Shown: positions 26,693 to 36,685 of the stretch, piece by piece
Layout: every line of letters starts with the position of its first letter
How positions within the stretch are numbered: the first letter of the stretch is position 1
NCBI RefSeq assembly: GCF_026262505.1
Contig: NC_067207.1
Span: 22,846,082 to 22,910,081, forward strand
Direction: 5' to 3'
DNA: 64,000 nt
From: Trichomonas vaginalis G3
Lineage: Eukaryota > Parabasalia > Trichomonadida > Trichomonadidae
Program-made: the position numbers and the translations under genes
The notes under the pieces: generated by a model
What the model saw: only the letters and a program-made list of their open reading frames with translations
Told to the model about the DNA's origin: nothing
Databases searched by the model: none

Positions 26693-26911
26693 TTATTTCT
26701 TTCTATATTTGCCATTCCGAACTTCGAAAAGATGTTTTATACCAGCATAGAATTTTTCTCTAGAGCTTAGTCTTATATCGTTTTCATGACAATATTTTCT
26801 ATATTCTTCATATAAAGCCTTTTTTTCATACATTTCATAAGGACAATCTAACCAGAATAGCGCATATCTATTTTCGTTATCTAGGTCTTTTCCAACAAAC
26901 TCAGCGTACAT
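26693..26911 (-). CDS. Stand-alone copy of the helicase C-terminal domain (72 aa)
   Basis: The segment ALYEEYRKYCHENDIRLSSR aligns without gaps to the C-terminal part of the helicase encoded just upstream (SLYDSYKQYCQEYGYMAASK), and both end in a V.NG.Y.KK motif. In D5-type helicases this C-terminal part is a winged-helix-like domain. The 72-aa gene has its own upstream block aaaaaaatatttttttattt, the same as the helicase. I infer a tandem partial gene duplication that was kept. It looks whole here and broken in copy 2. Confidence 0.65.
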   Translation of the reverse strand: MYAEFVGKDLDNENRYALFWLDCPYEMYEKKALYEEYRKYCHENDIRLSSREKFYAGIKHLFEVRNGKYRKK

Positions 26912-26944
26912 TTCAAATAAAATAAAAAAATATTTTTTTTAAAT

Positions 26945-28180
26945 TTACTCAGAAAAATTTTTCTTTGTATATACGCCGTTCTGAACATCTAAAAGACTTT
27001 TGACATTTGCCAAGAATGTACGTTTAGAAGCTGCCATATAACCATACTCTTGACAATATTGTTTATATGAATCGTACAATGACCTTTCATCTAAACACTC
27101 AAAGTCGGTTTCATCTATAAACAGTTCATATACACTCTTGTTTGCTTCTAACAACGTTTGTCTTTCTTCGGTATATGGAATTTGTCTTGGATTGAACTTT
27201 GAAATATCTAATGTCATGAAATATGAGAACAAGTGGTTGTAAAAGTCAGATGTTAAGGTTTCTGCTAAGTCGTCAAAATATTCTGTATCTTGCATATGAG
27301 AATCTGACGTTCTGACAACTACATATCTTCTGTCAGAACTTTCTAACTTCATCGGAACGGCGTTGTTTGAAACCATGATGAAATTTGCAACATTTTCACA
27401 AACTCTTTGGTCTTTATATTTTCTTTCAACAACTCCAACTTTGTCTGTTATAAGACTCTTCAAAGCATCTGAGTTTAAAACCTTTGTTGTATCTATACTT
27501 TGAAGTTCGTTACATACTATAAGTTTCATATTCTCTATTGAAGAGTTAAATTTACCGCAGATGTTTTCTAAGTTTGTCATATTCGGATTCGAATAGCCCT
27601 CTAACAGTTTGCATAAGATATCTGTAAAGAAAGTGTTCTTACCAGTTCCTTGTTTTCCAATTATGATGAGAGCAGTTTCATTTTTAGCACTTGGATATTG
27701 TAAGATGTTTGCAAACCAACATAAGATATACTCATAAACCTTTTCGTTTCCATTGCATATAATTTCTTTGACATGGTCTAACCAAGCTTCTATAACATTT
27801 TCTTTCCATTCTACTTGTTCGTATTTATATCCAGTGAAGATAGAATAGAAGTTTGGAGAAGGTGTATAGAACTTTATACCACGAACTGAAAAATCTTCAA
27901 GTTTTGACAATAAGATATCCCAAGCATCTAACATCTTCATTCCAACTTGTACGACTTTTATTTTCTTAAGTTTCTGTCTACATTCTTGTTCTGAAACTAT
28001 TGTTGCTCTTGGTTTGTTAAAGACAACATCCCATTCTTTCATGACATAACATTCTGGGGCAGAGTCAACATAAATGACTAAACGTTTCAAATTCTCGACT
28101 GCTTTGTTATAGTCTCTAAATGGACACATATTTCTGAACGCTTGGAAGTCATAAAAATCTGAAACATCTATTCTGTACAT
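26945..28180 (-). CDS. Superfamily 3 helicase (D5-like)
   Basis: The gene encodes 411 residues. Walker A is IIIGKQGTGKNTFFTDILCK, Walker B is MKLIVCNELQS, and SF3 motif C is NFIMVSNNAVPM followed by the arginine-finger-like ESSDRRYVVV. A winged-helix-like C-terminus ends DVQNGVYTKK. SF3 helicases unwind DNA at viral origins. The N-terminal primase-like domain of longer D5 proteins is not evident. The replication-class AT block precedes the ATG. The copy 2 protein appears identical, which makes this one of the best conserved genes of the element. Confidence 0.88.
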   Translation of the reverse strand: MYRIDVSDFYDFQAFRNMCPFRDYNKAVENLKRLVIYVDSAPECYVMKEWDVVFNKPRATIVSEQECRQKLKKIKVVQVGMKMLDAWDILLSKLEDFSVRGIKFYTPSPNFYSIFTGYKYEQVEWKENVIEAWLDHVKEIICNGNEKVYEYILCWFANILQYPSAKNETALIIIGKQGTGKNTFFTDILCKLLEGYSNPNMTNLENICGKFNSSIENMKLIVCNELQSIDTTKVLNSDALKSLITDKVGVVERKYKDQRVCENVANFIMVSNNAVPMKLESSDRRYVVVRTSDSHMQDTEYFDDLAETLTSDFYNHLFSYFMTLDISKFNPRQIPYTEERQTLLEANKSVYELFIDETDFECLDERSLYDSYKQYCQEYGYMAASKRTFLANVKSLLDVQNGVYTKKNFSE

Positions 28181-28208
28181 TTTTATAAAAATAAAAAAAA
28201 ATATTTTT

Positions 28209-29015
28209 TTATTCTTGACTTTGTTGTTGCATTTGTTCCATTTGTTGCATTTGTTGTTCTTGAGCTATTTGTTGTTGAAGTTGTTCTTGTAATACAATAC
28301 TTTCACCAGTTGCATCTTCCAATTCGAAACTTTCTGCCGTCATTGACAAATACATAGGACATAAAAGTTTTACAGGAACAAAGTTTGCGTCAACTAAGGT
28401 TAAGTTTATGTTTGCTAAAGTGTTTGAGTTTACTAAAGCTGAAAACTCTGCATTCGAATGAACAATAGGCAAACCAGCAGAGAAAGTGTTGTTTATACGC
28501 ATGAGTATCTTTTGGTCATAGTAGTTTCTGTCGACATTCGAATAACACTTTGAACCTAAGTTTGAAACAATATATAAGATTGGTGTACTTAAAGTCAATG
28601 GAACAGACATTCCTTGTATGACACCTTTTCCTGTTATAGGAAACTGTTGGTAGTAAAAACCAGATATAAGTTTTGTATTATAGCTCATATCGTTTATAGT
28701 AAACTCAGTCGGACATCCAAACATAATGAAACCTGCTCTAGTTGCAGCACATGTTACATCCGTCCTTAAAGTATTAAATAAGTCAACAAAACCTGTTGGT
28801 GGTATATCTGAGTAAGTATCTTCAAAGAAGTATTTTTTACCATTCACAACAACAAAGTCTTCTGGTGTCAAAAGAGCAAAACAGGCTTTAGTCGTCATTG
28901 TGTTTAAGGTTAGTTTACAATATCGTCCTTGAGGACTTTGTAAGTTTGTTGTTATAGAATTATATGACTCTGGGTTTTTAGTCGTAATAGTATAAACCAC
29001 TATGTCTTCTGCCAT
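28209..29015 (-). CDS. Probable minor capsid (penton-like) protein
   Basis: The gene encodes 268 residues, beta-rich throughout (VVYTITTKNPESYNSI, CKLTLNTMTT, TPILYIVSNLG), as expected of a single jelly roll, then a Gln/Met-rich tail of about 30 residues. It sits in the capsid gene block between the helicase and the major capsid gene, where Polintons and virophages often carry the minor capsid gene. The upstream TTTACTTGCTAAGTAAAA is virion-class. The call rests on size, composition and position. It looks whole here and broken in copy 2. Confidence 0.5.
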   Translation of the reverse strand: MAEDIVVYTITTKNPESYNSITTNLQSPQGRYCKLTLNTMTTKACFALLTPEDFVVVNGKKYFFEDTYSDIPPTGFVDLFNTLRTDVTCAATRAGFIMFGCPTEFTINDMSYNTKLISGFYYQQFPITGKGVIQGMSVPLTLSTPILYIVSNLGSKCYSNVDRNYYDQKILMRINNTFSAGLPIVHSNAEFSALVNSNTLANINLTLVDANFVPVKLLCPMYLSMTAESFELEDATGESIVLQEQLQQQIAQEQQMQQMEQMQQQSQE

Positions 29016-29021
29016 TTTTAC

Positions 29022-29603
29022 TTAGCAAGTAAATTTTAATGAAATGTTGTGGTCGTCAAATATTTTTATGACGTCTGGGAAACTATATTTTAAGTTCAAC
29101 GTTTCACCTCCTTTCATAACGTATATCTTGTCAATGACATTGTATGAAACACCACAGCAAGCAATGTCGGGTTCTATTTCTTTGATGTTTATATCGTCTG
29201 CCTCTGTCAAAAGTTTCAATAGTTCTTTCAAAATTTCATGAGGTGCAATGACATATGAGTTCACTTTTACAGGGTTGTGTTCGACCAAGTTTAACATTAT
29301 ACCTAAAGCTTGACAAATCTTCTCCTGAGTTTTAAGTTTGTCTTTAAGTTGTTGGTAGTCGTTTCGAATATCTGCAACAGAACTTAAGTCTCTGCTAACT
29401 TCAGGGTATGTTGGTTGTTCTTTTACAGGAACTATTGTTATACCATCTTCGTCTTCGTATGGTTTCCCCACTTCAACATCTCTTTCTTTGACATTGACAA
29501 CAACACTTTGACTGTTTGTTTGAGTTGGTGAATTTAACTTCACATCTGCCACCGCCATTAAACCTTTTGAAACACTTACGCTTCTATTTTTCGGAAATGA
29601 CAT
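29022..29603 (-). CDS. Unknown 193-aa protein in the capsid block
   Basis: The start is MSFPKNRSVSVSKGLMAVAD; the frame is open further upstream, but the TTTTTA motif 11 nt before this ATG and the divergent gene at 29622 fix it. A disordered first half with acidic YEDEDGITIVPV precedes a helix (QQLKDKLKTQEKICQALGIM) and a small alpha/beta C-terminus. It is probably structural. It looks whole here and broken in copy 2. Confidence 0.55.
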   Translation of the reverse strand: MSFPKNRSVSVSKGLMAVADVKLNSPTQTNSQSVVVNVKERDVEVGKPYEDEDGITIVPVKEQPTYPEVSRDLSSVADIRNDYQQLKDKLKTQEKICQALGIMLNLVEHNPVKVNSYVIAPHEILKELLKLLTEADDINIKEIEPDIACCGVSYNVIDKIYVMKGGETLNLKYSFPDVIKIFDDHNISLKFTC

Positions 29604-29621
29604 TTTACTTAGAATAAAAAG
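29604..29621. promoter_or_regulatory. 18-bp bidirectional promoter gap
   Basis: The word tttacttagaataaaaag separates the ATGs of two divergent genes. It resembles the 13232-13249 gap in form: T-run, tag or cta in the middle, A-run. Confidence 0.5.
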
Positions 29622-30041
29622 ATGGACGTATTTGAGTATCTCTTCGAATTGAAGCAGAACAAAGTTTACACACACAAACAATACAAATACATTGACAGAA
29701 TAGTTCTTTATACAAACAATGGTAAATGTTATAGAATAGCAGTCTTTGCTGAACCAAAATATTTTCATAAAGCAAAGAAAGTTGGTATAACTGAAATGGT
29801 GAAAGTTCTTGAAGCAGACAAAAATATAACAACAAAACTGACCGATATTTCTAAAGGTAAGTTTATCTTACAATTTTATGTCAAAACTGGCGTACTGTCA
29901 ATATTTGACGGAGAGAAGTCAGTTCAAGAACAACTTACTGACCTGCTGCCAAAATCTGCTCGATGGAAGCTGTCGTTATACCAATCTGAGGAGCCCCAGC
30001 AGGTTTCATCGAACGAATTTTCAAAAGAGCATCTTCCGTGA
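29622..30041 (+). CDS. Unknown 139-aa protein overlapping the capsid gene end
   Basis: This is a small alpha/beta protein (MDVFEYLFELKQNKVYTHKQ, RIVLYTNNGKCYRIAVF, GKFILQFYVKTGVLSIFDGE). Its last 107 bp lie antisense to the end of the major capsid gene, so the two convergent genes share sequence. The virion-class upstream motif is shared with the divergent partner. It looks whole here; the copy 2 equivalent is broken. Confidence 0.5.
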   Translation: MDVFEYLFELKQNKVYTHKQYKYIDRIVLYTNNGKCYRIAVFAEPKYFHKAKKVGITEMVKVLEADKNITTKLTDISKGKFILQFYVKTGVLSIFDGEKSVQEQLTDLLPKSARWKLSLYQSEEPQQVSSNEFSKEHLP

Positions 30042-31540
30042 AAAGTGCTATTGGTTTTGTAAACTTCTTTGCTTTCAATTCATTTGGACCGTCTCTGTCA
30101 CCAGTATATTGTATTTGAACTGTACCAACAGTTGAAATACCACCCATAAAGTCTTCTGAGTCAGCAAATGGAATGCCAAGCCAAAAGTTTGAACGGTCTC
30201 CATTTGTATATTGAGTTTTTTGACTTCCTGTATGGGTCCATACTTTCACATATGGCATAATAGAACTTTGCATTTCAGGGTTAATGGTTGTTGTGAAGTT
30301 GTTGTTAAAGTTCATAGCATCTAATGTCAAGTTGTATGACCTCATATCTTCAACTGTAGAATATTCTTCTCTTGGATAATATTTGCCATCTATGTTTATA
30401 TGGTATTTAATACCAGGGTTGTAGAAGCAAGAATAGTCATTTATAGTTCGTCTGAACAGTACAAACATAGTATCTGCATGTTTCATTGCAGTTGTTAAAG
30501 CAATATCTGTTCTTGCACCTGGGTCAGCACTTTGGTTTCCAACTTCACCTGCAAAGTCTTTGACAGATATTTGGTGTATAGGGAACATAAGTGGAACTGC
30601 AATATATTTGGCAGCTAAAGCATTTGAAATATCTGGGTCCAACATATAGACTGCAAGTCTGCTTTCTATTCTCTTGCATTCAAACTTTTCGCATGTGAAC
30701 TTAACTGGGTCCCAAGCAGTTCCAGCAGCATTGAAATAATAGTTTACTTCAGTGTTGAGTTTGAGAAACCAAAGTCTAAGTCAACTTTGTCTTTGCAAAA
30801 GTCGGCGAATGACGTTTGATTTGCTCCCTTTACGTCTGTAAGAGTGAATGGGTCTTGTGTTGGTGCAATGACTAAGTTATTTTTGCTTGGAGTAAGTTCG
30901 ATAGAAATTTTTCCTGCCCAGTTTGGCAAGTATCTTAAAAACCTGAAGATGAGGAAAGATGACAAAGGAACTCTAAGTTTCAGTTTTACTTTGGTTACTG
31001 CTGCTGCATTTTGTCCAGAAAGGTCAACATAAACTCCTGGAACGTTAGGGTCAAGTCTTCTTATTTTCTCAATAGTTGCATACTGGTCTGTTTGTTCTCT
31101 AGCTTGTGGTTGTACTGAGTTTCTCAAAGCGAACCATTCATAGTTTGCCCATGTTACTGTTTGAACTAAGTCAGAGTTAGAATATATCTTATATCCCATG
31201 AAAACTTCTGGAGCATATTGGTATCCGACATAGAAAATTCCATTGCAACCTTTCTTGTCAGACAACTTGGCAGAAGGTTTTATTTCAATGTCTTGTTCCA
31301 CGTATAAGAAAGAGTTGTCAATAGAATAATATGAAACCTGTCGCAAGCAATATCTACTGTTGTTGAAGAACCTTCTCCAAACTCACCTACGTTTCCATAA
31401 GAAACAGCAGTTGTATATTCGTAAGTTCCAGGAACTATTTCTGACCTTCTAATGGCATTGTCGCATTCGTTATACCATTCGGAAACATTTCCATTCATAG
31501 CATCCAAAACTGTTGGCGTTATATTCTGAGCGGCGTACAT
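29935..31540 (-). pseudogene. Probable double-jelly-roll major capsid protein, fossil, broken
   Basis: The gene covers about 530 codons, the usual length of Polinton capsid proteins, starting MYAAQNITPTVLDAMNGNVS. It is beta-rich with long polar loops (CNGIFYVGYQYAPEVFMGYK, LRVPLSSFLIFRFLRYLPNW, AGKISIELTPSKNN) and a second similar half (YIAVPLMFPIHQISVKDFAG). TTTTTACTCATATGAA stands before the ATG, the typical virion-class motif. Size, order and composition point to the capsid; no signature motif exists for this fold. Both copies are broken. Confidence 0.65.
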
Positions 31541-31572
31541 TTCATATGAGTAAAAATATAGAATAGTTGGAT

Positions 31573-34500
31573 TTATATGTCATAATAGAACCCACGTGGA
31601 CCAAGCTTTACTTTCTTCCTGACTGAGTTTTTAACTCTTCTTTTTCCTTCATTGCCCTCTGCTTGAAGTTGTTGCATCTTTGCATTATGTTCATCTAGTA
31701 TGTTGCAAATTTCCCATGTCCTTTTTGCCTTTTGGCTCTGGTCGCCCATCTCAGGTAACCTATATCCTAGAAAGAGTTTGTCATAGTCTGTATTTGAGTC
31801 TTCGCGTATTGTTTGCATGACTCTTTCCTGAGTTTCCGGTTCAAGCTCTTCAAACAGTGCCTGTCCATATGGAATATGCTCGTTTCCAAATATATGTTTT
31901 TGTAGCCATTCTGGTTTTCTTTCCATGTTACCAATAATATCTTTTGTGAATGGGAAAGCTTTTACCCAATCTTTCAGTCTTGCGTCTTTATTTCTGTAGT
32001 TGGTTTTATTTTGTCAAGGAACATGTTTTTCAATACTAACATTTCATTTGGTACTGTCCATTTGAGTTTTCTTAAATATTCATCCCTTCTCGGTTCATTG
32101 TCTGCAAAGTAAGTTTTTATGACATTTTGTAAACTTTCGTTTGCAAGGTCATGTACAATAGGTTCTCTTCCTTCTCCCTCCCTAACTTTCTTTCTAAACT
32201 CTTCACCAAATATACCATCTCTATGGTTCTGTGTAGTTCTTTGAGATAAATGTTTAGAACGTCAGGTGTTATATTTCCATCAGCCATGTTCATTTCATAC
32301 TGGTCCAAAATATCTGCATGTTTCATATCTTTCAATGGCATTAAAGCCGCGCTTAAAATACCAGCTATATCTCGTTCACCATTGACTTCCATTGCGTCTA
32401 CAACTTCTTGGAATTGTGGTTGTAAGTTTATGAACCACCTATCTGGATTAGCTTTATGACCCCATCTCATTGTAGTTCCATCGTCTGCAGAAACAAAAGT
32501 AGGTTTGTTTCCATCTTGGTTAGGTTCTGAATGAACTTTAAACAATGTTTCATTTCTATATGTTTTCTTGAAATTTAACCTTTTATTTTCACCGAGTTCA
32601 TCCGAAGATTGAACGTTAAATGCTCGTAAGTAAAAAGGGTTGTTGTATTTGTGTACATTTTCTTTCAGTACTTTCATTCTATGCTGAATATTTTCATCTG
32701 GTGTTGGAGTCTTTTGTATGTCGGCAAACATTTTTCGATATTCTTCTACTATGTCAGCCGAATTTTTTTTAGACTCTTGGAAATATTCCATATTCTCCGC
32801 ATACTCTTGTTGAGGGTCAAGAATTTTCGGCTGTTCCAAATCTTCATCTAGTTCTGTGAGGTTAGTTTCCAAAGGAGGGACTTGTTCGTTTCCTTCAGGC
32901 TCTTCTAGCTGTTGTTGCTGAACTATTTCTTCCATGTCTGGTTGTATCTGAACTTCTTCCTGTGGAGTTTCTTGTACCTCATCTGCTGGCATTTCATATA
33001 TTCCGAGACCGTTTTCAACAATTTCCCTATCTACGTCATCCGCATTCATAAGCTTTTGTTCTTTCGTTCCGTCTCTATTTTTTACGCGTTTCATGACGAA
33101 AGTTGAATTGTCATTTAGCTCTGACATCAAATATCTCGGAGTAAATTCATCCATGTCATTTGGATGATATGCTATTAAATCATATCCCTTAGCGAGCTTG
33201 TATTTTCCAGGTTTGAGATTATATCCGTTTTGGTGCTGAGCCATAAAGCTAAATAGGTTCGGGTCAGTATTTCCTCCCTTGAACTTTCCAATAGCTTCTT
33301 TATATCTGTCACTAAAGTCAACAGTATCTGGGAAACCACACTCTTCTTTAAGCATTTTTAAGAATTCTTGGTTTCCTTGTTCTCTACTTCTTTTATGTCC
33401 TTGCTCTGTTTGTGGTTGTTGTTGTGCTGGATTTTGAACTGTTGGTTGTTGTGTTGGTTGTTGTTGTTGTTGTTGTTGTGCAGGGTTTTGAACTGTTGGT
33501 TGTTGTGTTGGTTTTGGTGCATGCCTGTGTCTATGTCCATGTGACGATGTAAATGTTTTAGGTAGTCCTGGTGCAGGTGCTTCTCTTGGAGGGTTTGGTG
33601 GTATATAAGTTCCACCAGCTGGCACATATGTTCCATCTGCAGCGTAATGTCCTACCTGACTTTTCGTTCTTAAGAAAGCATTTACTAGGTCTGTTTTGGT
33701 CTGTTGTAACTCTTTTTCTTGACTTTTCACAACAGTTGCTCTAACGGCGTCATAGGCACTTTGAACTGCCTGTCTCGTTGCTGCATCTGTTATTTTCGTC
33801 ATATTTTGTGCTACTTCTCTTAACTCTTTGTCGAAACCTTCAGACTTCAGTTTCTTTCCAGATGAGAAGTCGTTCACTAGTTTCACCTTACTATGAAGAG
33901 CTTCGAAGGCGTTCTTAAAGTCAGCATTTGTTAAAGCTTCATTTGAACTATCTTCATCCGCTTGTATTTTTGTCCTTATTGACCCTATGAGTTGGGCTGC
34001 TTTAGCGTTGGCTTGGGCATCTAACCAGTCATTGTTAGCTTTTATATATTCTGCGCTTTTCATTGCCTTTTGCATGGCTGCGTCGTTATTTTTACTTTCT
34101 TGTGCTAAGTTTTCATACTGTACGGTTTGGTTTTGCAACTGTAAAAGTTTTTCTGCCTTTACATTTGCTTCAACTTCTTTTTTATACTCATCGCTATCCA
34201 TATATGTCTTCAGGGCTTTTTGTTTTATCTCTTCATCTTTCAGTATTTTATATTGAGTAGTATGGTTTTTCAAATTTATGACATCTTGTTCCATTTTTGC
34301 TACTTCTGTTGCTTTTTCTGACACTTTTTTCGCATATTCCTCTGTACTTAGTTCTTTCAGTTGTTCTTCTTTCTTTTTTCTCTACGTTTAACTCATTGAG
34401 TTTCTTTGTGTGTCTGTCATATTCTAGTTTCTTTTCGTTTTCACTTATTTGCTTCTGTATGTCTATGTTTGACTTTTTGACATCTGATATTTGATTTTTG

Positions 34501-34776
34501 AGTGAACTCAAATTCATTTGACTTTGAGGGTTATAGGCTGTTCCGTCTGCAGCTCCACCATAGCCTGCCATTTTCGCTAAAAGTGCCGCTCTTAAACCTC
34601 CACTCTGTGCACCAAACAACTCGGTTTAAAAGCATAGGATTGCTTGACATTTGTTGCAACATAGTGGGGTCATTCATCATTTGTTGTTGCAACTGTTGTT
34701 GTGGTGTTAGTCTTACTATTGGATGTTTCAATGCTCTCTTCCTCTTACGTATATTCTTACGTAGCTTACGTGGCAT
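31573..34776 (-). pseudogene. Large coiled-coil structural protein of about 1060 aa, fossil, broken
   Basis: The start is at MPRKLRKNIRKRKRALKHP, a very basic N-terminus, then Gln-rich LTPQQQLQQQM, long coiled coils, a Pro/His/Gln linker (HGHRHRHAPKPTQQ), an acidic Gln-rich middle and a helical C-terminus ending GPRGFYYDI. The basic start suggests DNA or core contact inside the particle. TTCACTTAAA directly before the ATG is a host-like initiator, unlike other virion genes. It is the largest gene of the element and is broken in both full copies. Confidence 0.6.
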
Positions 34777-35243
34777 TTTAAGTGAAGTTAAAAAGCGGCT
34801 TTTGACAGATGTTGTATGACACTTTTTGTTCAGACACAAAAACTACTCGGTCAAAGTGTTGTCAGTTTTGTAAAATAACCGTCCTATCTCATTCTATAAG
34901 GGGGAAAGTCTTCTCAAAGTATACTTCCTTGGAACGCCCGTAACTTTTCCTGTAGCGACGATAGACCCTTATTTGTCCGGACAAAGTTATACTATTTGAG
35001 TGCTCTACAAAAAAGTCAACGGCGACGACTCTCAAAAACCGTTGTGTAAAAAGTTTTACCGTTGGACAAAAAATATGTATAGAAAACAAAAACGTTTATA
35101 GTTCATTCAATATTTGAGATGGAACGGTTTGCCAACGGAGACCTTTCAATAAAATAAAAAAATAGAGGGGGTTACCGTTGACGAAAACGGTTTATTTAAA
35201 CTTTTCTATGAGTAGTCCGAAAAAAACAGTTTATTTTTGTCTA
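34777..35243. promoter_or_regulatory. Divergent regulatory region with repeated AACGG sites
   Basis: This 467-bp gap between two divergent genes is well conserved in copy 3 (63363-63841). AACGG or its complement occurs at about 35018, 35039, 35059, 35123, 35134, 35175 and 35186. AACNG is the core of Myb binding sites, and Myb proteins are prominent regulators in trichomonads, so a Myb-controlled promoter is a reasonable inference. Confidence 0.45.
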
Positions 35244-36118
35244 ATGGAAGCCAACATTAACAATTCTCAACCGCTAACCAAAGCCAAAGCCCCACAACCT
35301 CCAAGAACTGGCACAGCTGTTAGAATAACCGCCAAAAAGTCTAACAGCGAATTAAGAGAAATTCTTCAACAAATTTGCTCTAAATATCTCAAAGACGCCG
35401 AAGAAAACACACAACCAGACGCTATATACAATACTCAGTTCTGTGAAGTTCTGAACAAAGCAATTGCTAGTTCAATTGAACTTACTAAGACAATTCCAAG
35501 TCCAATTGAGCTTAGCGATGTCTTAGTTCAGTATTTTCCAACATTTACTAAGCTCATAATGTTGAGAACTTTATACCAAGTTCGTCAAAATCTTCCTCGT
35601 TACATGCAACGGTCATTCGACAAGACAATTGCCGAATTCCAAGTCTTTAGTTACGGATATGACCAAGATGAATACGTTGACGATTCGGAGACAACTGTAC
35701 AAATGGTTTGAATGCTATACGACAACACAATTTGAATTCGACTTTCTCGAATTCAACGCAGCAACCATTTATATCATTGCTCTTTACCTTTCCGAACAAC
35801 AACAAGACCTCGCAGATGGAGATTGTTACTGTCGTCATGGAAACTCCTGAACAATTCGGAAAAAAGAAGTCTCTAATTGCCAAATTTGTTCCAGGACATC
35901 AGCTTTTCCAACGCACAGAAGTCTCTGTATTCCTGGAACTAAGTTCTTTGTCAAGAGCGAACTCAAAACAAAGATATAATGTGTCATTCAATTACACATT
36001 ATATAATGTTTTCGACCCAGAAGAAGACTTCTTCCCAGAAGCAATGGAAGAGGAAGAAGAAGAGAAACACGAAGAAGAGAAACACGAAGAGTCCTCCGAA
36101 TTCACACCAGAAGACTAA
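35244..36118 (+). pseudogene. Terminal-slot gene, copy 1 version, fossil, broken
   Basis: It is recognisable by comparison with the whole homologue in copy 3 (62553-63362), from which it has diverged far more than the rest of the element. Both share the plan: disordered start, helical middle (SVQYFPT/YCPTLV-like), a YGYDQDE or YSYDQDE motif, and a beta-rich end with FNY..YN..DP. The C-terminal tail is acidic (EEEEEEKHEEEKHEE). The gene ends about 30 bp before the terminal repeat. Confidence 0.5.
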
Positions 36119-36150
36119 CAATTTTCCGAATAAAAACCTCATTTTATACT

Positions 36151-36199
36151 AAACATCTTCGGGGCTAGAGGGCACGAAGTGCCTGGAAGCCCCACTACC
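36151..36199 (-). repeat. Maverick copy 1 right terminal inverted repeat
   Basis: This is the exact reverse complement of 10695-10743, followed by a T-run to 36215. Confidence 0.9.
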
Positions 36200-36215
36200 T
36201 TTTTTTTTTTTTTTT

Positions 36216-36610
36216 ATATTATATAAAAAGTCTCTTTAATATCTATATTTCATATTTTTATCGATTTTTAAAGTTTTTGCGAAAAGTATTCAATTATTTT
36301 TGCTATTTGGTCGGGTAAATGTCAGATTTGCGACATTTTCTGATATGATATTCAGATTCTACGTTGATAATAATGCTTATAGTGTTGTAAACAGAAATTC
36401 ATCAAAAGTGACACCTCAGAAAAGCTAAAATATTTGAATTTTTGGAACTTTTGATAGAGCACGTTTTTAAATATTAATTAAAGTAAATGTATATTTTGTA
36501 AAGATTCTTTTTAATAAAAAAATAAAATTTTGAAGAAGAACACAAAATCTTCTGAAAAATAATATCACATAAACTCATATTATTTTCTAATATATAACTA
36601 TTTTATATAA
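36216..36610. other. Spacer between Maverick copies 1 and 2
   Basis: These 395 bp of AT-rich DNA have no credible gene. They end at the candidate target site AAATCA (36611-36616) and were presumably continuous with 62013-62487 before copy 2 inserted. Confidence 0.55.
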
Positions 36611-36616
36611 AAATCA
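36611..36616. repeat. Candidate 6-bp target duplication of Maverick copy 2, left (aaatca)
   Basis: The word aaatca precedes the A-run of the left end. The same six bases follow the T-run of the right end at 62007-62012. Six bases fits the known Polinton range, but the low-complexity context weakens it. Confidence 0.5.
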
Positions 36617-36636
36617 AAAAAAAAAAAAAAAAAAAG

Positions 36637-36685
36637 GTAGTGGGGCTTCCAGGCACTTCGTGCCTTCTAGCCCCGTTGATGTTTA
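36637..36685 (+). repeat. Maverick copy 2 left terminal inverted repeat
   Basis: It is nearly identical to the copy 1 repeats and preceded by an A-run. The inner hairpin aggcac-ttc-gtgcct is perfectly paired here. Confidence 0.88.

Larger units (their letters stand above)
10695..36199 (+). mobile_element. Maverick/Polinton copy 1 (fossil, broken, young)
   Basis: This 25.5-kb element is bounded by identical 49-bp terminal inverted repeats starting ggtagtggggcttccagg. It carries about 31 genes, including integrase, family B DNA polymerase, SF3 helicase, packaging ATPase, probable capsid proteins and a D12 methyltransferase. About nine genes lack a continuous frame, so the copy is broken; most of the rest look whole. 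It is nearly identical to copy 2 (36637-62000), which lies in the opposite orientation, so both are recent insertions or recently homogenised. No convincing target duplication is visible around this copy. Confidence 0.9.

Noticed and set aside
10695-36199. Adenovirus-type cysteine protease expected in Polintons
   Set aside because: I looked for a His..Asp/Glu..Cys pattern with the usual context in the unknown genes and could not support one. It may be present in a form I cannot recognise by eye.
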